Shown here piece after piece: positions 1 to 6,836 of a stretch of 64,000 nucleotides of DNA (the stretch's first letter is position 1; every line of letters begins with the position of its first letter). The position numbers were made by a program, and so were the translations under genes. The notes beneath the pieces are model-generated. The model saw only the letters and a program-made list of their open reading frames with translations. It made no database searches and was not told the origin of the DNA. The stretch is from Frigoribacterium sp. PvP032 (GTDB lineage: Bacteria > Actinomycetota > Actinomycetes > Actinomycetales > Microbacteriaceae). The DNA lies in the NCBI RefSeq assembly GCF_017833035.1, contig NZ_JAFIBM010000001.1, positions 2,108,001-2,172,000 on the forward strand, written 5' to 3'.

Positions 1-296
1 GTGCGGCGCCCGATGACGACGGCGTGATCTGGTTCACCCAACGAGTCCAGAGAGGCGGCAACCTTACGGTGCGGATCATCACCACCGACCCGGCGGACCT
101 CAACCAGGACGTCGTGGCAGAGTTCGAGCCCCTAGGGGTGAGCGGTGAGAGCATGGAGCGTCCTCGTCTGCTGGCTCTCGATCTGCCACCAGGCTCGGAT
201 CTCACCAGCGCCAAGACGTTGCTCGCGGTCGGTGTCACCTCCGGCCGCTGGCACATCGAGGAATCTGACGTCAGCGAGGAGTGGGCCGCTCTCTGA
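1..296 (+). CDS. DUF4265-like protein, C-terminal part (5' end outside window)
   Basis: The reading frame is open from the first bases of the window to a stop at 294-296, so the gene probably starts upstream. A GTG at 24 is a possible internal start giving 90 residues. The visible chain has a beta-rich segment (WFTQRV, TVRIITTD), a run resembling LALDLPPGSDL and a C-terminal GRWHIEES. This layout resembles the DUF4265 family, whose function is unknown. The family call is from memory of the pattern. There is no signal peptide or membrane segment. It is the first gene of the accessory region. Confidence 0.5.
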   Translation, partial: AAPDDDGVIWFTQRVQRGGNLTVRIITTDPADLNQDVVAEFEPLGVSGESMERPRLLALDLPPGSDLTSAKTLLAVGVTSGRWHIEESDVSEEWAAL

Positions 297-365
297 CGGG
301 CCGCCGTTAGCGTCCGATGAAGGATGGTTCTTCGGTGACTCTGTGGGCGGGGCTAGCTTGAGCTC

Positions 366-608
366 ATGAGCATCGGAATCGGTGATCCCGTCGTGTTTCC
401 CTCCGTGATCGGTTTGGAGTTCAAGGACGCGGAGAAGGTCGCCTACGCCGCTGGTGTTGTGATCGCGGACTTCGACCCGGACGCGCCCCCCATTGGCGCG
501 ACAGTGTGGCCTCACCCTTACATCGTCACGGCACAAGAGCCGGGGCCCGGAGTTGCGGGCCGGGCTTGGGACTCACTCCGCATTCGAGTCGAGCGCCTGA
601 CCATCTGA
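366..608 (+). CDS. Small PASTA-like domain protein
   Basis: 80 residues. Almost the whole chain resembles one PASTA repeat: VVFPSVIGLEFKDAEKVAYAAG matches the usual V-P-x-V-x-G...A...L opening and EPGPGV matches the closing turn. PASTA domains normally occur in tandem outside the cell on Ser/Thr kinases and penicillin-binding proteins, where they bind peptidoglycan fragments. Here the domain stands alone, with no signal peptide, membrane anchor or kinase. A copy of the dispersed hairpin motif begins 12 bases after the stop. Role unknown. Confidence 0.55.
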   Translation: MSIGIGDPVVFPSVIGLEFKDAEKVAYAAGVVIADFDPDAPPIGATVWPHPYIVTAQEPGPGVAGRAWDSLRIRVERLTI

Positions 609-620
609 TGAGGGGACGAG

Positions 621-647
621 GTGCCCGATAGCCGATCCCTGACGGGG
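621..647 (+). repeat. Dispersed intergenic hairpin motif, copy 1
   Basis: Reads GTGCCCGATAGCCGATC followed by CCTGACGG. It starts 12 bases after the PASTA-like gene. The CGAT/ATC pairing around a five-base loop is weaker here than in other copies. Confidence 0.7.
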
Positions 648-733
648 AACCTGGGCGAACCCAGGAACCCCGCCATCCACAGCGGGGTCTGGGCTGCCCT
701 ACGCAACGTAGACGTGTGTCGGCCCAGCACCTA

Positions 734-756
734 GTGCCCGGTGAAGGATCGGGCAC
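734..756 (+). repeat. Dispersed intergenic hairpin motif, copy 2, strongest hairpin
   Basis: Arms GTGCCCGGT (734-742) and ATCGGGCAC (748-756) pair over nine positions with one G-T wobble around the loop GAAGG. It is followed by CGGACG, like the 3' part of other copies. It lies 113 bases after copy 1 with no gene between. Confidence 0.7.
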
Positions 757-849
757 CGGACGCGTTATCGACTCAAGATCATCGAGAGTGCGAGCCCGTT
801 CAGAGGGTGCTCGTGCCCCCAGCGGCCGCGCCATCGCTAGGGTCAGGAC

Positions 850-1248
850 ATGGACGAGGCCGACAGAGAACTCCTCCGCGAGGCCGAGGCTGAAGTGGCA
901 GCGCTGCCCCACCGCAACCCCCTCACCGACCTGCCACCCCGCCCGGGCGGCGGCCCCGCTGCCGAGACCGCGCCGACCGGTCGGGCTCGCTTGCTCGCCC
1001 CGCTGACCCTCATCGTCTGCTTCGTCACGGCCTGTGCCGAGGGTTCGTGGCTGTGGTTCTCCGCCGCAGACTGGACCTCCTCGTTGTGGTTCGCCGTGCC
1101 GTTCCTCCTGGTTGCCTCGATCGTGCTTGCAATCGTCGCCGGAGCTCTGGGCGGCCGCGCTGGCCGGTGGGCAGGAGTCTGCGGTGGCATCGCCGTCGTA
1201 CCGCCCGTGTGCTTCGTGGTGTCGCTACCCCTGGCGCTCTTCGCGTAG
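850..1248 (+). CDS. Small integral membrane protein
   Basis: 132 residues with a charged, proline-rich cytosolic N-terminus (about residues 1-45) and three hydrophobic segments: LLAPLTLIVCFVTACA, LWFAVPFLLVASIVLAIVAG and VCGGIAVVPPVCFVVSLPL. GGTCAGGAC precedes the ATG. No family is recognised. It sits alone on the + strand between hairpin-motif copies at 734 and 2401, together with the DUF3515 lipoprotein that follows it. Confidence 0.6.
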   Translation: MDEADRELLREAEAEVAALPHRNPLTDLPPRPGGGPAAETAPTGRARLLAPLTLIVCFVTACAEGSWLWFSAADWTSSLWFAVPFLLVASIVLAIVAGALGGRAGRWAGVCGGIAVVPPVCFVVSLPLALFA

Positions 1249-1377
1249 TTCAACCCGGCTAGGGCCGATCAGCTGCACGATGATGCCCGGGCGGCGTCTG
1301 TTTGACGGGGTGCGCTGTGGGCGTCGAAGGCGCCGACGCGGAAGGCCGGGGTACGGTCTCGCCATGGGGGAAGACGA

Positions 1378-1857
1378 ATGCGAGCTGTAACTGCTGTGGT
1401 GGTGGTGGTGGTGGTGGTTGGGGCGTCACTGGCAGGATGCGCGGCGACTGTCCCTATGAGCTCAGCCGACGAGGCCAACGCAGTGGGGTGCGCGCAAGTC
1501 ACAGTGCATCTTCCTGAGACCATCGCTGAGACCGAAGTGAAACGTGAAACAGACGCCCAGGCCACTGGTGCTTGGGGTGAGCCCGCATCTGTCCTGCTTC
1601 GCTGCGGGGTCACAGAGCCAGGTCCCACGGATCTGCCGTGCTACACGATCCAGGGAGTGGATTGGATCGTCGACTCCCCACCAGACGACCCTGACACCGC
1701 CATCCTGACCACCTATGGCCGCTCTCCAGCCGTTGAGGTCGTCTTCGACACAACGACGCTGACGGGCGCTAGCGTCATGGGAGACCTAGCCGATGCCGTC
1801 GGGTACCTTCCGGCCAACGGGCGCGCATGCACGAGCGCCGAAGACTTAACCTCCTGA
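1378..1857 (+). CDS. DUF3515 lipoprotein, copy 1
   Basis: 159 residues. An export signal with an unusual run of valines, encoded by a GTG trinucleotide repeat, ends in the lipobox LAGC, so the protein should be a surface lipoprotein. The mature part has the DUF3515 pattern: WGEPASVLLRCGV, CYTIQGVDWIVD and TTYGRSPAVEVVF. A GGGGGAAGACG ribosome site precedes the ATG. The function of the family is not known. A close paralogue lies on the other strand at 6837-7331, and similarity extends through the C-terminus (TGASVMGDLADAVGYLP). The valine repeat could vary in length without frameshift. Confidence 0.75.
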   Translation: MRAVTAVVVVVVVVGASLAGCAATVPMSSADEANAVGCAQVTVHLPETIAETEVKRETDAQATGAWGEPASVLLRCGVTEPGPTDLPCYTIQGVDWIVDSPPDDPDTAILTTYGRSPAVEVVFDTTTLTGASVMGDLADAVGYLPANGRACTSAEDLTS

Positions 1858-1957
1858 GCCAGGCGTACGGATGCGAAATCGCGGCACGAGCCTTTCGTAG
1901 CCAGCCCTGACGTGAGCCGCCTCTGATGGCTTGGCGCCGTAGACCGACTCCCTGCGT

Positions 1958-2335
1958 CTAGAGCGGGCCAACCCCAACCCGAAGGGCCGGCAGCGACGTG
2001 GTGAGCAACAATGCCGCCGTTCCCAGGCTCACGACGGCTAGGGGCCGGCGTGTTTCGCGTCGGATGCAACTGGCGATCGCGAGGCCAAGGGAGGTGGCGG
2101 ACATGATGCCGACAGGTACCCAGGCCGCGAGAAAGATCGGGTAGAGGAACAGCCAGCCTTCGTTGTCCCAGAGGACGACCGGGGCCCACATCGTGGCGTA
2201 CAGGATGACGTAGGAGATGAGAGCCACAAGGGCCACGATGCCGGCTGCCACGGCAAAGGAACTGGCGGCCACGAGACGAGACGGGCCGGTACGCGGTTCA
2301 TGGGTTTGGCCAGGCCGCTCCGGGGTGGTCGTCAC
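1958..2335 (-). CDS. Small integral membrane protein
   Basis: 125 residues: a polar N-terminus (about 1-18), then three hydrophobic segments (residues about 20-48, 60-85 and 96-115) separated by short charged loops, including RRETRR. No recognisable family. It is the last gene before hairpin-motif copy 3 when read in its own direction. A variant motif (CCCGATGCGGCGTCA) lies just upstream of its start, at 2354-2368. Confidence 0.55.
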   Translation of the reverse strand: MTTTPERPGQTHEPRTGPSRLVAASSFAVAAGIVALVALISYVILYATMWAPVVLWDNEGWLFLYPIFLAAWVPVGIMSATSLGLAIASCIRRETRRPLAVVSLGTAALLLTTSLPALRVGVGPL

Positions 2336-2353
2336 GATCGAAAGCTAGCAGTC

Positions 2354-2368
2354 CCCGATGCGGCGTCA
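2354..2368 (+). repeat. Variant motif CCCGATGCGGCGTCA, copy A
   Basis: A 15-base identical word found again at 4550-4564, also between genes of this region. It shares the CCCGAT start of the dispersed hairpin motif but not the ATCGG arm. Confidence 0.45.
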
Positions 2369-2400
2369 ACCGCCGGTCGACACCTCAGCATCGATTACTG

Positions 2401-2431
2401 GCGCCCGATAGGGGATCGGCTGCCGGACAAG
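2401..2431 (+). repeat. Dispersed intergenic hairpin motif, copy 3
   Basis: GCGCCCGATAGGGGATCGGC followed by TGCCGG. CCGAT and ATCGG form a perfect five-pair stem around AGGGG. It lies between two minus-strand genes. Confidence 0.7.
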
Positions 2432-2435
2432 GGGC

Positions 2436-2804
2436 CTAGGTGAGGCTCGCCTTGATGTCGTGCTCGAGCCTGGTGAAGCGCTCTTGATAGACGGCGTAGT
2501 GCGCCCTGGTTGCGACCAGGTAGCTGCCCTCGTCGCTCGTCATCTTCAGGCGCACTGAGCTGCCCGCTCCTTCAGAAGCGATGGACCACGTGACGACCAT
2601 GGGGATGCGCTTCTTTCCCGCCTGAAGCAGCCCACCTAGAAGCCGGTAGGCAGTTCGAGATCCGAGGTTAACGCTGCCTTCGTGCGCCTGTACTACAGGC
2701 TTCTGCGCCACATCGCGAAGCAGCTCAACTAGCCGTCTGGCGGCCATGTCCGGGGGGAGACCCGTTGAAATGTCGGCGGTGTGCTGGGCGGGCTGGATCG
2801 GCAT
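2436..2804 (-). CDS. Hypothetical protein
   Basis: 122 residues, with no signal peptide or membrane segment. The chain alternates predicted helices (MAARRLVELLRDVAQ, ARAHYAVYQERFTRLEHDIKASL) and strands (RIPMVVTWSIAS, SVRLKMTSDEGSYLV), which suggests a small alpha/beta domain of the kind that binds hydrophobic ligands. I do not recognise the family. It is bracketed by hairpin-motif copies at 2401 and 2842, 4 and 37 bases from its ends, the tightest one-gene interval in the region. Confidence 0.55.
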   Translation of the reverse strand: MPIQPAQHTADISTGLPPDMAARRLVELLRDVAQKPVVQAHEGSVNLGSRTAYRLLGGLLQAGKKRIPMVVTWSIASEGAGSSVRLKMTSDEGSYLVATRAHYAVYQERFTRLEHDIKASLT

Positions 2805-3129
2805 GCCTATTTGTAGCGCACAAGACGAGCCTGGGTAGGAAGTGCCCGATAGACGATCGCTCAGTGGTCCATTGGCCTTCGCGACGTCCCGTTGACGTCG
2901 TGGCCTTTGTTTTCAGGGTCTTCGCCTTTCGCCGCGTCTTCCGTGGTGGTGATGCCCCGGTTCTAGCCGTGTTTCTTCCCCCGGTACGGAGCGCGATTCC
3001 AAGCGCTAGGCCAAGCGGTAGTCCTGCAAGAGGGATAGCCGCGCCATCCAGAGAAACCAGCAGGAAGATGCCGACCGTGACGCCAATGGCGCAGAGAAGA
3101 TAAATCTGTTGGTTGCTTCGAGGCGGCAC
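2725..3129 (-). CDS. Two-helix membrane protein whose frame runs on through a hairpin motif
   Basis: Starts at a GTG (3127-3129). The first 45 residues look genuine: YLLCAIGVTVGIFLLVSL and AIPLAGLPLGLALGIAL are membrane helices, followed by a lysine/arginine-rich tail (RKTRRKAKTLKTK). The frame then continues through the hairpin motif at 2842-2867 and into an antisense-like frame of the next gene, overlapping it by 80 bases. The last 50 or so residues are therefore probably not original. One reading is that the natural 3' end was lost at the motif. The true protein may be about 75-85 residues. Confidence 0.4.
   Translation of the reverse strand: MPPRSNQQIYLLCAIGVTVGIFLLVSLDGAAIPLAGLPLGLALGIALRTGGRNTARTGASPPRKTRRKAKTLKTKATTSTGRREGQWTTERSSIGHFLPRLVLCATNRHADPARPAHRRHFNGSPPGHGRQTAS
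2842..2867 (+). repeat. Dispersed intergenic hairpin motif, copy 4
   Basis: GTGCCCGATAGACGATCGCT followed by CAGTGG. CGAT/ATCG stem around AGACG. The longer frame of the membrane gene at 2725-3129 reads through it. Confidence 0.7.
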
Positions 3130-3335
3130 AGAGGCACAGAGGCCGAAGGCTGGATCGCTGCGTGTCCCGCCAGATGGACGCTCGGTTAACTGGAACCGGC
3201 ATTTGCGAGATTCCTGGCGCGTGCCGCTCCACCCGAGCGCTTACTAATTCATTTGTGGCTCCCGAGATGCAACGCTTTGGACGTTGCCGGCCATGTCTTG
3301 TTCAAACGACTCATTTCCTGAACGGTGGCCCTTTC

Positions 3336-3917
3336 ATGACGAACAGAAACCTCGACGACATGCTGAACAGGAGTCGCCCGGCTACTGCCGAGGCCGATCC
3401 AGATTTGCTGTTCCTCATCGCCCCGATGTCCGAGGCTGCGCGCGCAGAAGCCAAGAAGGTGCGGGTTAGGCCACGCGCGACGCCCGCGTTCCGGCGGCCA
3501 AGTCGCCCTCTGCTCGCCGTGGCGCTGGGAGCCTCGCTCCTCCTCGCAGGCGGCGCCCTCGTCGAGGGCATCCAGCCAAACTACGAGGCGCGCACCACGA
3601 TCGTGCTTAGCCTGCCGGGGGACCCGTTCCTCGACGACGGCGACAGCGCGCCGGCGGAATGCTTGGCCACGCTCATCTTCGACGTCTCAGGAGGCGCGGC
3701 AGAACAGGACAAGGTGGAAGCGGCGGTCCAAGGACACGACTGGTCGGGGCTCGAGTCTCAAGCCGCCGCGCTCGTGCAGAGCGACCGTGGTGACCCCGAC
3801 CTAAACAAGAATGTTGTGGCAACCCTCGATGCGGGCGTCCGCGCAACCCTCGACCCTCAGCTCGTCGGCTTCGCCCAATACGGCGGTGTGGGCCTGAGAT
3901 GCGAGGTCGCCAAGTGA
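3336..3917 (+). CDS. Single-pass membrane protein, possible partner of the following sigma factor
   Basis: 193 residues from the ATG at 3336. Residues about 1-60 are cytosolic and rich in charged residues (LDDMLNRSRP, EAARAEAKKVRVRPR). One membrane helix follows at about 62-80 (LLAVALGASLLLAGGALVEG), then a secreted C-terminal domain with two cysteines. Topology and position next to a sigma-like gene fit an anti-sigma or surface-sensor role, but no zinc-binding anti-sigma motif is visible, so this is inference. Its stop lies 19 bases inside the next gene's longest frame, so the two are probably translated together. Confidence 0.55.
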   Translation: MTNRNLDDMLNRSRPATAEADPDLLFLIAPMSEAARAEAKKVRVRPRATPAFRRPSRPLLAVALGASLLLAGGALVEGIQPNYEARTTIVLSLPGDPFLDDGDSAPAECLATLIFDVSGGAAEQDKVEAAVQGHDWSGLESQAAALVQSDRGDPDLNKNVVATLDAGVRATLDPQLVGFAQYGGVGLRCEVAK

Positions 3918-4492
3918 GCTTCGGTCGCGGGGGGAGCCCTGGACTGGGCGGCAGCACCAGTCGTCGCGAGACACCGACGAGACCGCCCGAATCCGTGGAT
4001 ACGCATATCACGTCCACGATCGACGCGTCGTCGCAGGATCTGCTCGGTTATTTCTTGCGCCGAGTGTCATCGCCGGAAGACGCCGCCGACCTCCTCGGTG
4101 AGACGTTGCTCGTCCTCTGGCGCCGCGCGGACGACCTGCCCGCCGAGCCGCTCGAGGCGCGCTTATGGATGTTCGGCATCGCGCGACGCGTTCTGTCCAC
4201 ATACCGACGCGCGGGTCTACGTCGCGTCGCCCTGGCTGACCGGCTTCGGCTGGAGCTTGAGGTGCGCACATCTGCGTCTGAGCGATCGACCGAAGGCGAG
4301 GAGCTGCATGCTTTGCTCCTCGAACTGGACCTACTCGATCAGGAGATCATCCGCCTGGTGCACTGGGAGGGTTTCTCCCTTGCCGAAGTCGCGACCATCT
4401 TGGCTAGGAGACCGGGCACGATTCGGAGTCGTTACGCGCGTGCGCGCACGTCTCTTCGTAAAGCCATCGACGATCAAAACGGTGGCCTCTGA
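3899..4492 (+). CDS. ECF-like RNA polymerase sigma factor
   Basis: 197 residues from the ATG at 3899; a GTG at 3995 would give a 165-residue form lacking a low-complexity leader. Region 2 is seen in YFLRRVSSPEDAADLLGETLLVLWRRADDLP with the following RLWMFGIARRVLSTYRR. Region 4 is seen in LLLELDLLDQEIIRLVHWEGFSLAEVATILARRPGTIRSRYARAR, a typical sigma-70 helix-turn-helix. It should direct RNA polymerase to a small regulon. The usual order is sigma first, then anti-sigma; here the membrane gene comes first and overlaps. No target promoter can be identified. Confidence 0.75.
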   Translation: MRGRQVSFGRGGSPGLGGSTSRRETPTRPPESVDTHITSTIDASSQDLLGYFLRRVSSPEDAADLLGETLLVLWRRADDLPAEPLEARLWMFGIARRVLSTYRRAGLRRVALADRLRLELEVRTSASERSTEGEELHALLLELDLLDQEIIRLVHWEGFSLAEVATILARRPGTIRSRYARARTSLRKAIDDQNGGL

Positions 4493-4549
4493 TTCCGACC
4501 CACAGATCATCCGACGAGGCGCGCCCTGAACGGCAAGTTCGGGTCGAAT

Positions 4550-4564
4550 GCCCGATGCGGCGTC
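4550..4564 (+). repeat. Variant motif CCCGATGCGGCGTCA, copy B
   Basis: Identical to 2354-2368. It lies 57 bases after the sigma-factor stop and 75 bases before a full hairpin-motif copy. Confidence 0.45.
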
Positions 4565-4638
4565 ATCCATGTAGCGATTCTGGGGCACTGCCAGATGAGA
4601 ACGCGACGATCCTTCGCCGCGACTCGCGGTAAAGAGCG

Positions 4639-4665
4639 GTGTCCGATAGCCGATCGCCTAGCGCG
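4639..4665 (+). repeat. Dispersed intergenic hairpin motif, copy 5
   Basis: GTGTCCGATAGCCGATCGCC followed by TAGCGCG. CGAT/ATCG stem around AGCCG. It is downstream of both flanking genes, which converge here. Confidence 0.7.
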
Positions 4666-4700
4666 CTTGGAATTCTCACCGATCGGCCGATCGCGCGGGT

Positions 4701-4946
4701 TCAATCGTGGACTCGCGGTTTGCCTGGCACGGTCTCGTCGTCTCGGGCGCGTTTGTTTGGGAAAAGGCAGAAGACGGTAATCGATAGGAGAACCAGTAGC
4801 TCGAGAGCCTTCCAGACGGACCATCCGTGGTCAACGGTTGTCCGGTACGTCCCTACGAGGATGACGACGATGCAGACGGCTGCAAGTGCGCGTCGCTTGG
4901 GAACGGGCAGCTTGCGCACAAGCCGCTGCATCTGGCTCTCGGTCAC
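4701..4946 (-). CDS. Small two-helix membrane protein
   Basis: 81 residues: basic N-terminus (RLVRKLPVPKRR), a first helix AALAAVCIVVILVGTY, a short loop, a second helix LELLVLLSITVFCLF and a charged tail. Both ends are probably cytosolic. No known family. It is bracketed by hairpin-motif copies at 4639 and 4992, so it forms a one-gene interval of about 350 bases. Confidence 0.5.
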   Translation of the reverse strand: MTESQMQRLVRKLPVPKRRALAAVCIVVILVGTYRTTVDHGWSVWKALELLVLLSITVFCLFPNKRARDDETVPGKPRVHD

Positions 4947-4991
4947 GACGTCACTTCACCACTTGCGCGACTCTGCGGCAACCCTTGGCAA

Positions 4992-5017
4992 GTGCCCGTT
5001 AGGGGATCCTCTATCGG
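4992..5017 (+). repeat. Dispersed intergenic hairpin motif, copy 6
   Basis: GTGCCCGTTAGGGGATCC followed by TCTATCGG. Here the pairing arms are CCGTTAG and CTATCGG (one mismatch) around a GGATCC-containing loop, a longer fold than in other copies. Confidence 0.6.
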
Positions 5018-5087
5018 ACTTCGCCAGCCCCTCCTTGACGCAGTGATAAGCGTCAGGTTGGACCGATCAGTCTTCTACGGTGTGGCC

Positions 5088-5519
5088 ATGAGGAATAGAC
5101 GCGTCGTGGCCTTGGCTCTGATCGCGGGCCTAATGCCCCTTGCCGCTTGTAGTCATCAAGGGGTCCTGACGCTCGATGCTGCAGAGGCGCAGATACCTAA
5201 CTGCACGACCTTTGACGACGTGGCGGTTGAGACCCTGAACGAGAAAGCTTCCTGTGCCCCAGGAGGATCACGCCTTGTCTTCCCCGATGGTGTTGTTTTC
5301 GAATTACCCGACGAAATCGGCGCCGGGCTCGATCAGCCCGGCGGGGTCGTCGGGCCGGTGTACACATACGTAGGGGTGGGAATTTACGGCGTCTTCGCTA
5401 CGCGCAAGTCCGACGACTGCAAGACCGTCGAGGAGTGGGGCACAGCAGAGGCGCGGGAACGCGTGTATGAAGCTTTCGGAGATGAGTACGGGTGCAAGGG
5501 ACCCAATTCACTACCGTGA
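5088..5519 (+). CDS. Putative lipoprotein
   Basis: 143 residues from the ATG at 5088, chosen because it gives a clean export signal (MRNRRVVALALIAGLMPLAAC) with lipobox LAAC. The mature part carries four further cysteines (NCTTF, ASCAPG, DDCKT, YGCKG), suggesting two disulfides in an oxidising extracellular setting. No family is recognised. It is preceded by hairpin-motif copy 6 and is probably transcribed alone. Confidence 0.6.
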   Translation: MRNRRVVALALIAGLMPLAACSHQGVLTLDAAEAQIPNCTTFDDVAVETLNEKASCAPGGSRLVFPDGVVFELPDEIGAGLDQPGGVVGPVYTYVGVGIYGVFATRKSDDCKTVEEWGTAEARERVYEAFGDEYGCKGPNSLP

Positions 5520-5645
5520 CGGCCACCTCACCAGGCGCGCCCATGGCATATCTGCGGCGGGTCGCTCGGGATGGCGTCGGCCATGTCCGCCTCTTCTCGA
5601 CAACGTGCCTGTACGCGACCGTTGGTTCATTCGTAAAGTTACGAC

Positions 5646-6194
5646 ATGGGCGTGGTTGGGGGGCGAGCTGGAAGTTCGCGAACTGCTGGCGCTGATCGCG
5701 CCCTCAGGGAGGCCTTGTTGTCCGGTGCGGTGCTGGGGGGCCTGGCCTTCTTGGGGATTGCAATGGTGAATGACGACCTGGCCGGTGAGAGTGCGTCCTT
5801 TTCTCTTGTGGGCGTCGTGCTCAGTGCTCTCGTGGGTTGCTTCATCGCTGGTGTTGCCGCGTGCACGGGGCTGGTCGTCATGCGCTTGGTGAGTCCGTAC
5901 AAGCGGCAGGGACGAGTCGGGGTCTGCGCTGGGTCTCTTGCCGCTGGGCTCGCCGCGTGGTTGTTGACTCGAATTCTTATCGTGCCCGAGCTGCTGTTGC
6001 CCAACCTTCTTCCTGCGGTTGCCGGATGCGTCGGTTGCGGGATGGCCGCAATCATCCTGACTCGCTCAGGGCAGGCGGACTCGGTGAGCCTCTCAAAAGC
6101 TCGAGGAACCCGCATGATCCGCTGTGGACAGCCGACATGGACGTCCTGGCTGCACGTCAGTGTTCGGGAGATGATCCGTCAGACGACCGGCTAG
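5646..6194 (+). CDS. Four-helix membrane protein
   Basis: 182 residues. Hydrophobic segments lie at about 24-42 (ALLSGAVLGGLAFLGIAM), 53-82 (two-part, through CFIAGVAACTGLVVM), 93-112 (AGSLAAGLAAWLLTRILIV) and 115-137. There is no obvious ribosome site; TAAAGT at 5634-5639, six bases before the ATG, could be a -10 element giving a leaderless message. The gene converges with the next membrane gene, with a four-base overlap of stop regions. Family not recognised. Confidence 0.5.
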   Translation: MGVVGGRAGSSRTAGADRALREALLSGAVLGGLAFLGIAMVNDDLAGESASFSLVGVVLSALVGCFIAGVAACTGLVVMRLVSPYKRQGRVGVCAGSLAAGLAAWLLTRILIVPELLLPNLLPAVAGCVGCGMAAIILTRSGQADSVSLSKARGTRMIRCGQPTWTSWLHVSVREMIRQTTG

Positions 6195-6667
6195 CAAGCT
6201 GGCGGTGTCTCTCCTCGCGCCAACCGACGCAAGGTCAAGCCGGCCGTGACGCCGGCGCCTAATGCGGCCATCAGACCGATGACCACTCCGGAAAAGACTG
6301 CCTCGGTGAGGATGCCGACAGCCATGCCTGCTGAGATCCCGACAATTGCCGCTGCGGCCGCTGCGGCTAGCGCGTGGCTTCTCGACCTTCCCCAACGGGG
6401 ACGCTGTCGCCACAGCGACGCACTGATGAGTCCGGCGACAGCCCCGAGGAGGGCGAAGGCCACGGCAGCAGGAACTGCATAGACAAGGGAAATCAAGATC
6501 CATTCGGCGATCCCGCCGCCGTCCAGTCCGCTCACGGCGCCCCATACGACCACCCAGAGGATGGGCAATATCAGCGCGCTTCCGGCGCCGACCAGGGCTC
6601 CCGTAGAGACCAAGACGCGTCCGTCCGACCGGTGTGCGCGCGTCGGACGCTTCAAAGCAACGCTCAT
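6191..6667 (-). CDS. Four-helix membrane protein
   Basis: 158 residues: basic N-terminus, then hydrophobic segments at about 20-45, 56-80, 98-120 (an alanine run, AAAAAAAAIVGISAGMAVGIL) and 123-145, with a short RRLARGE tail. General layout resembles the convergent gene at 5646-6194 (similar size, small-residue-rich helices), but sequence identity is not evident. The function is unknown. Confidence 0.5.
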   Translation of the reverse strand: MSVALKRPTRAHRSDGRVLVSTGALVGAGSALILPILWVVVWGAVSGLDGGGIAEWILISLVYAVPAAVAFALLGAVAGLISASLWRQRPRWGRSRSHALAAAAAAAIVGISAGMAVGILTEAVFSGVVIGLMAALGAGVTAGLTLRRLARGETPPAC

Positions 6668-6800
6668 GACGACTCCTCTTTCCCAGCAGGTTAGGGCCTG
6701 CCTACGGCACGAGTATCCCCAGAATCAGGTGCTTCAGCGCGTGCTGCTGGCCCCAGAGGTGTGTGCAGCATCAGAAACGAGCCCCCTCTGCGGGTGACCC

Positions 6801-6827
6801 GTGCCCGATCGGGGGCTCGCTGACCGC
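6801..6827 (+). repeat. Dispersed intergenic hairpin motif, copy 7 (divergent)
   Basis: GTGCCCGATCGGGGGCTCGC followed by TGACCGC. Keeps the GTGCCCGAT start and GCTnGC end, but the central spacing is changed. It lies ten bases before the stop end of the second DUF3515 gene. Confidence 0.5.
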
Positions 6828-6836
6828 TACGCCCGG

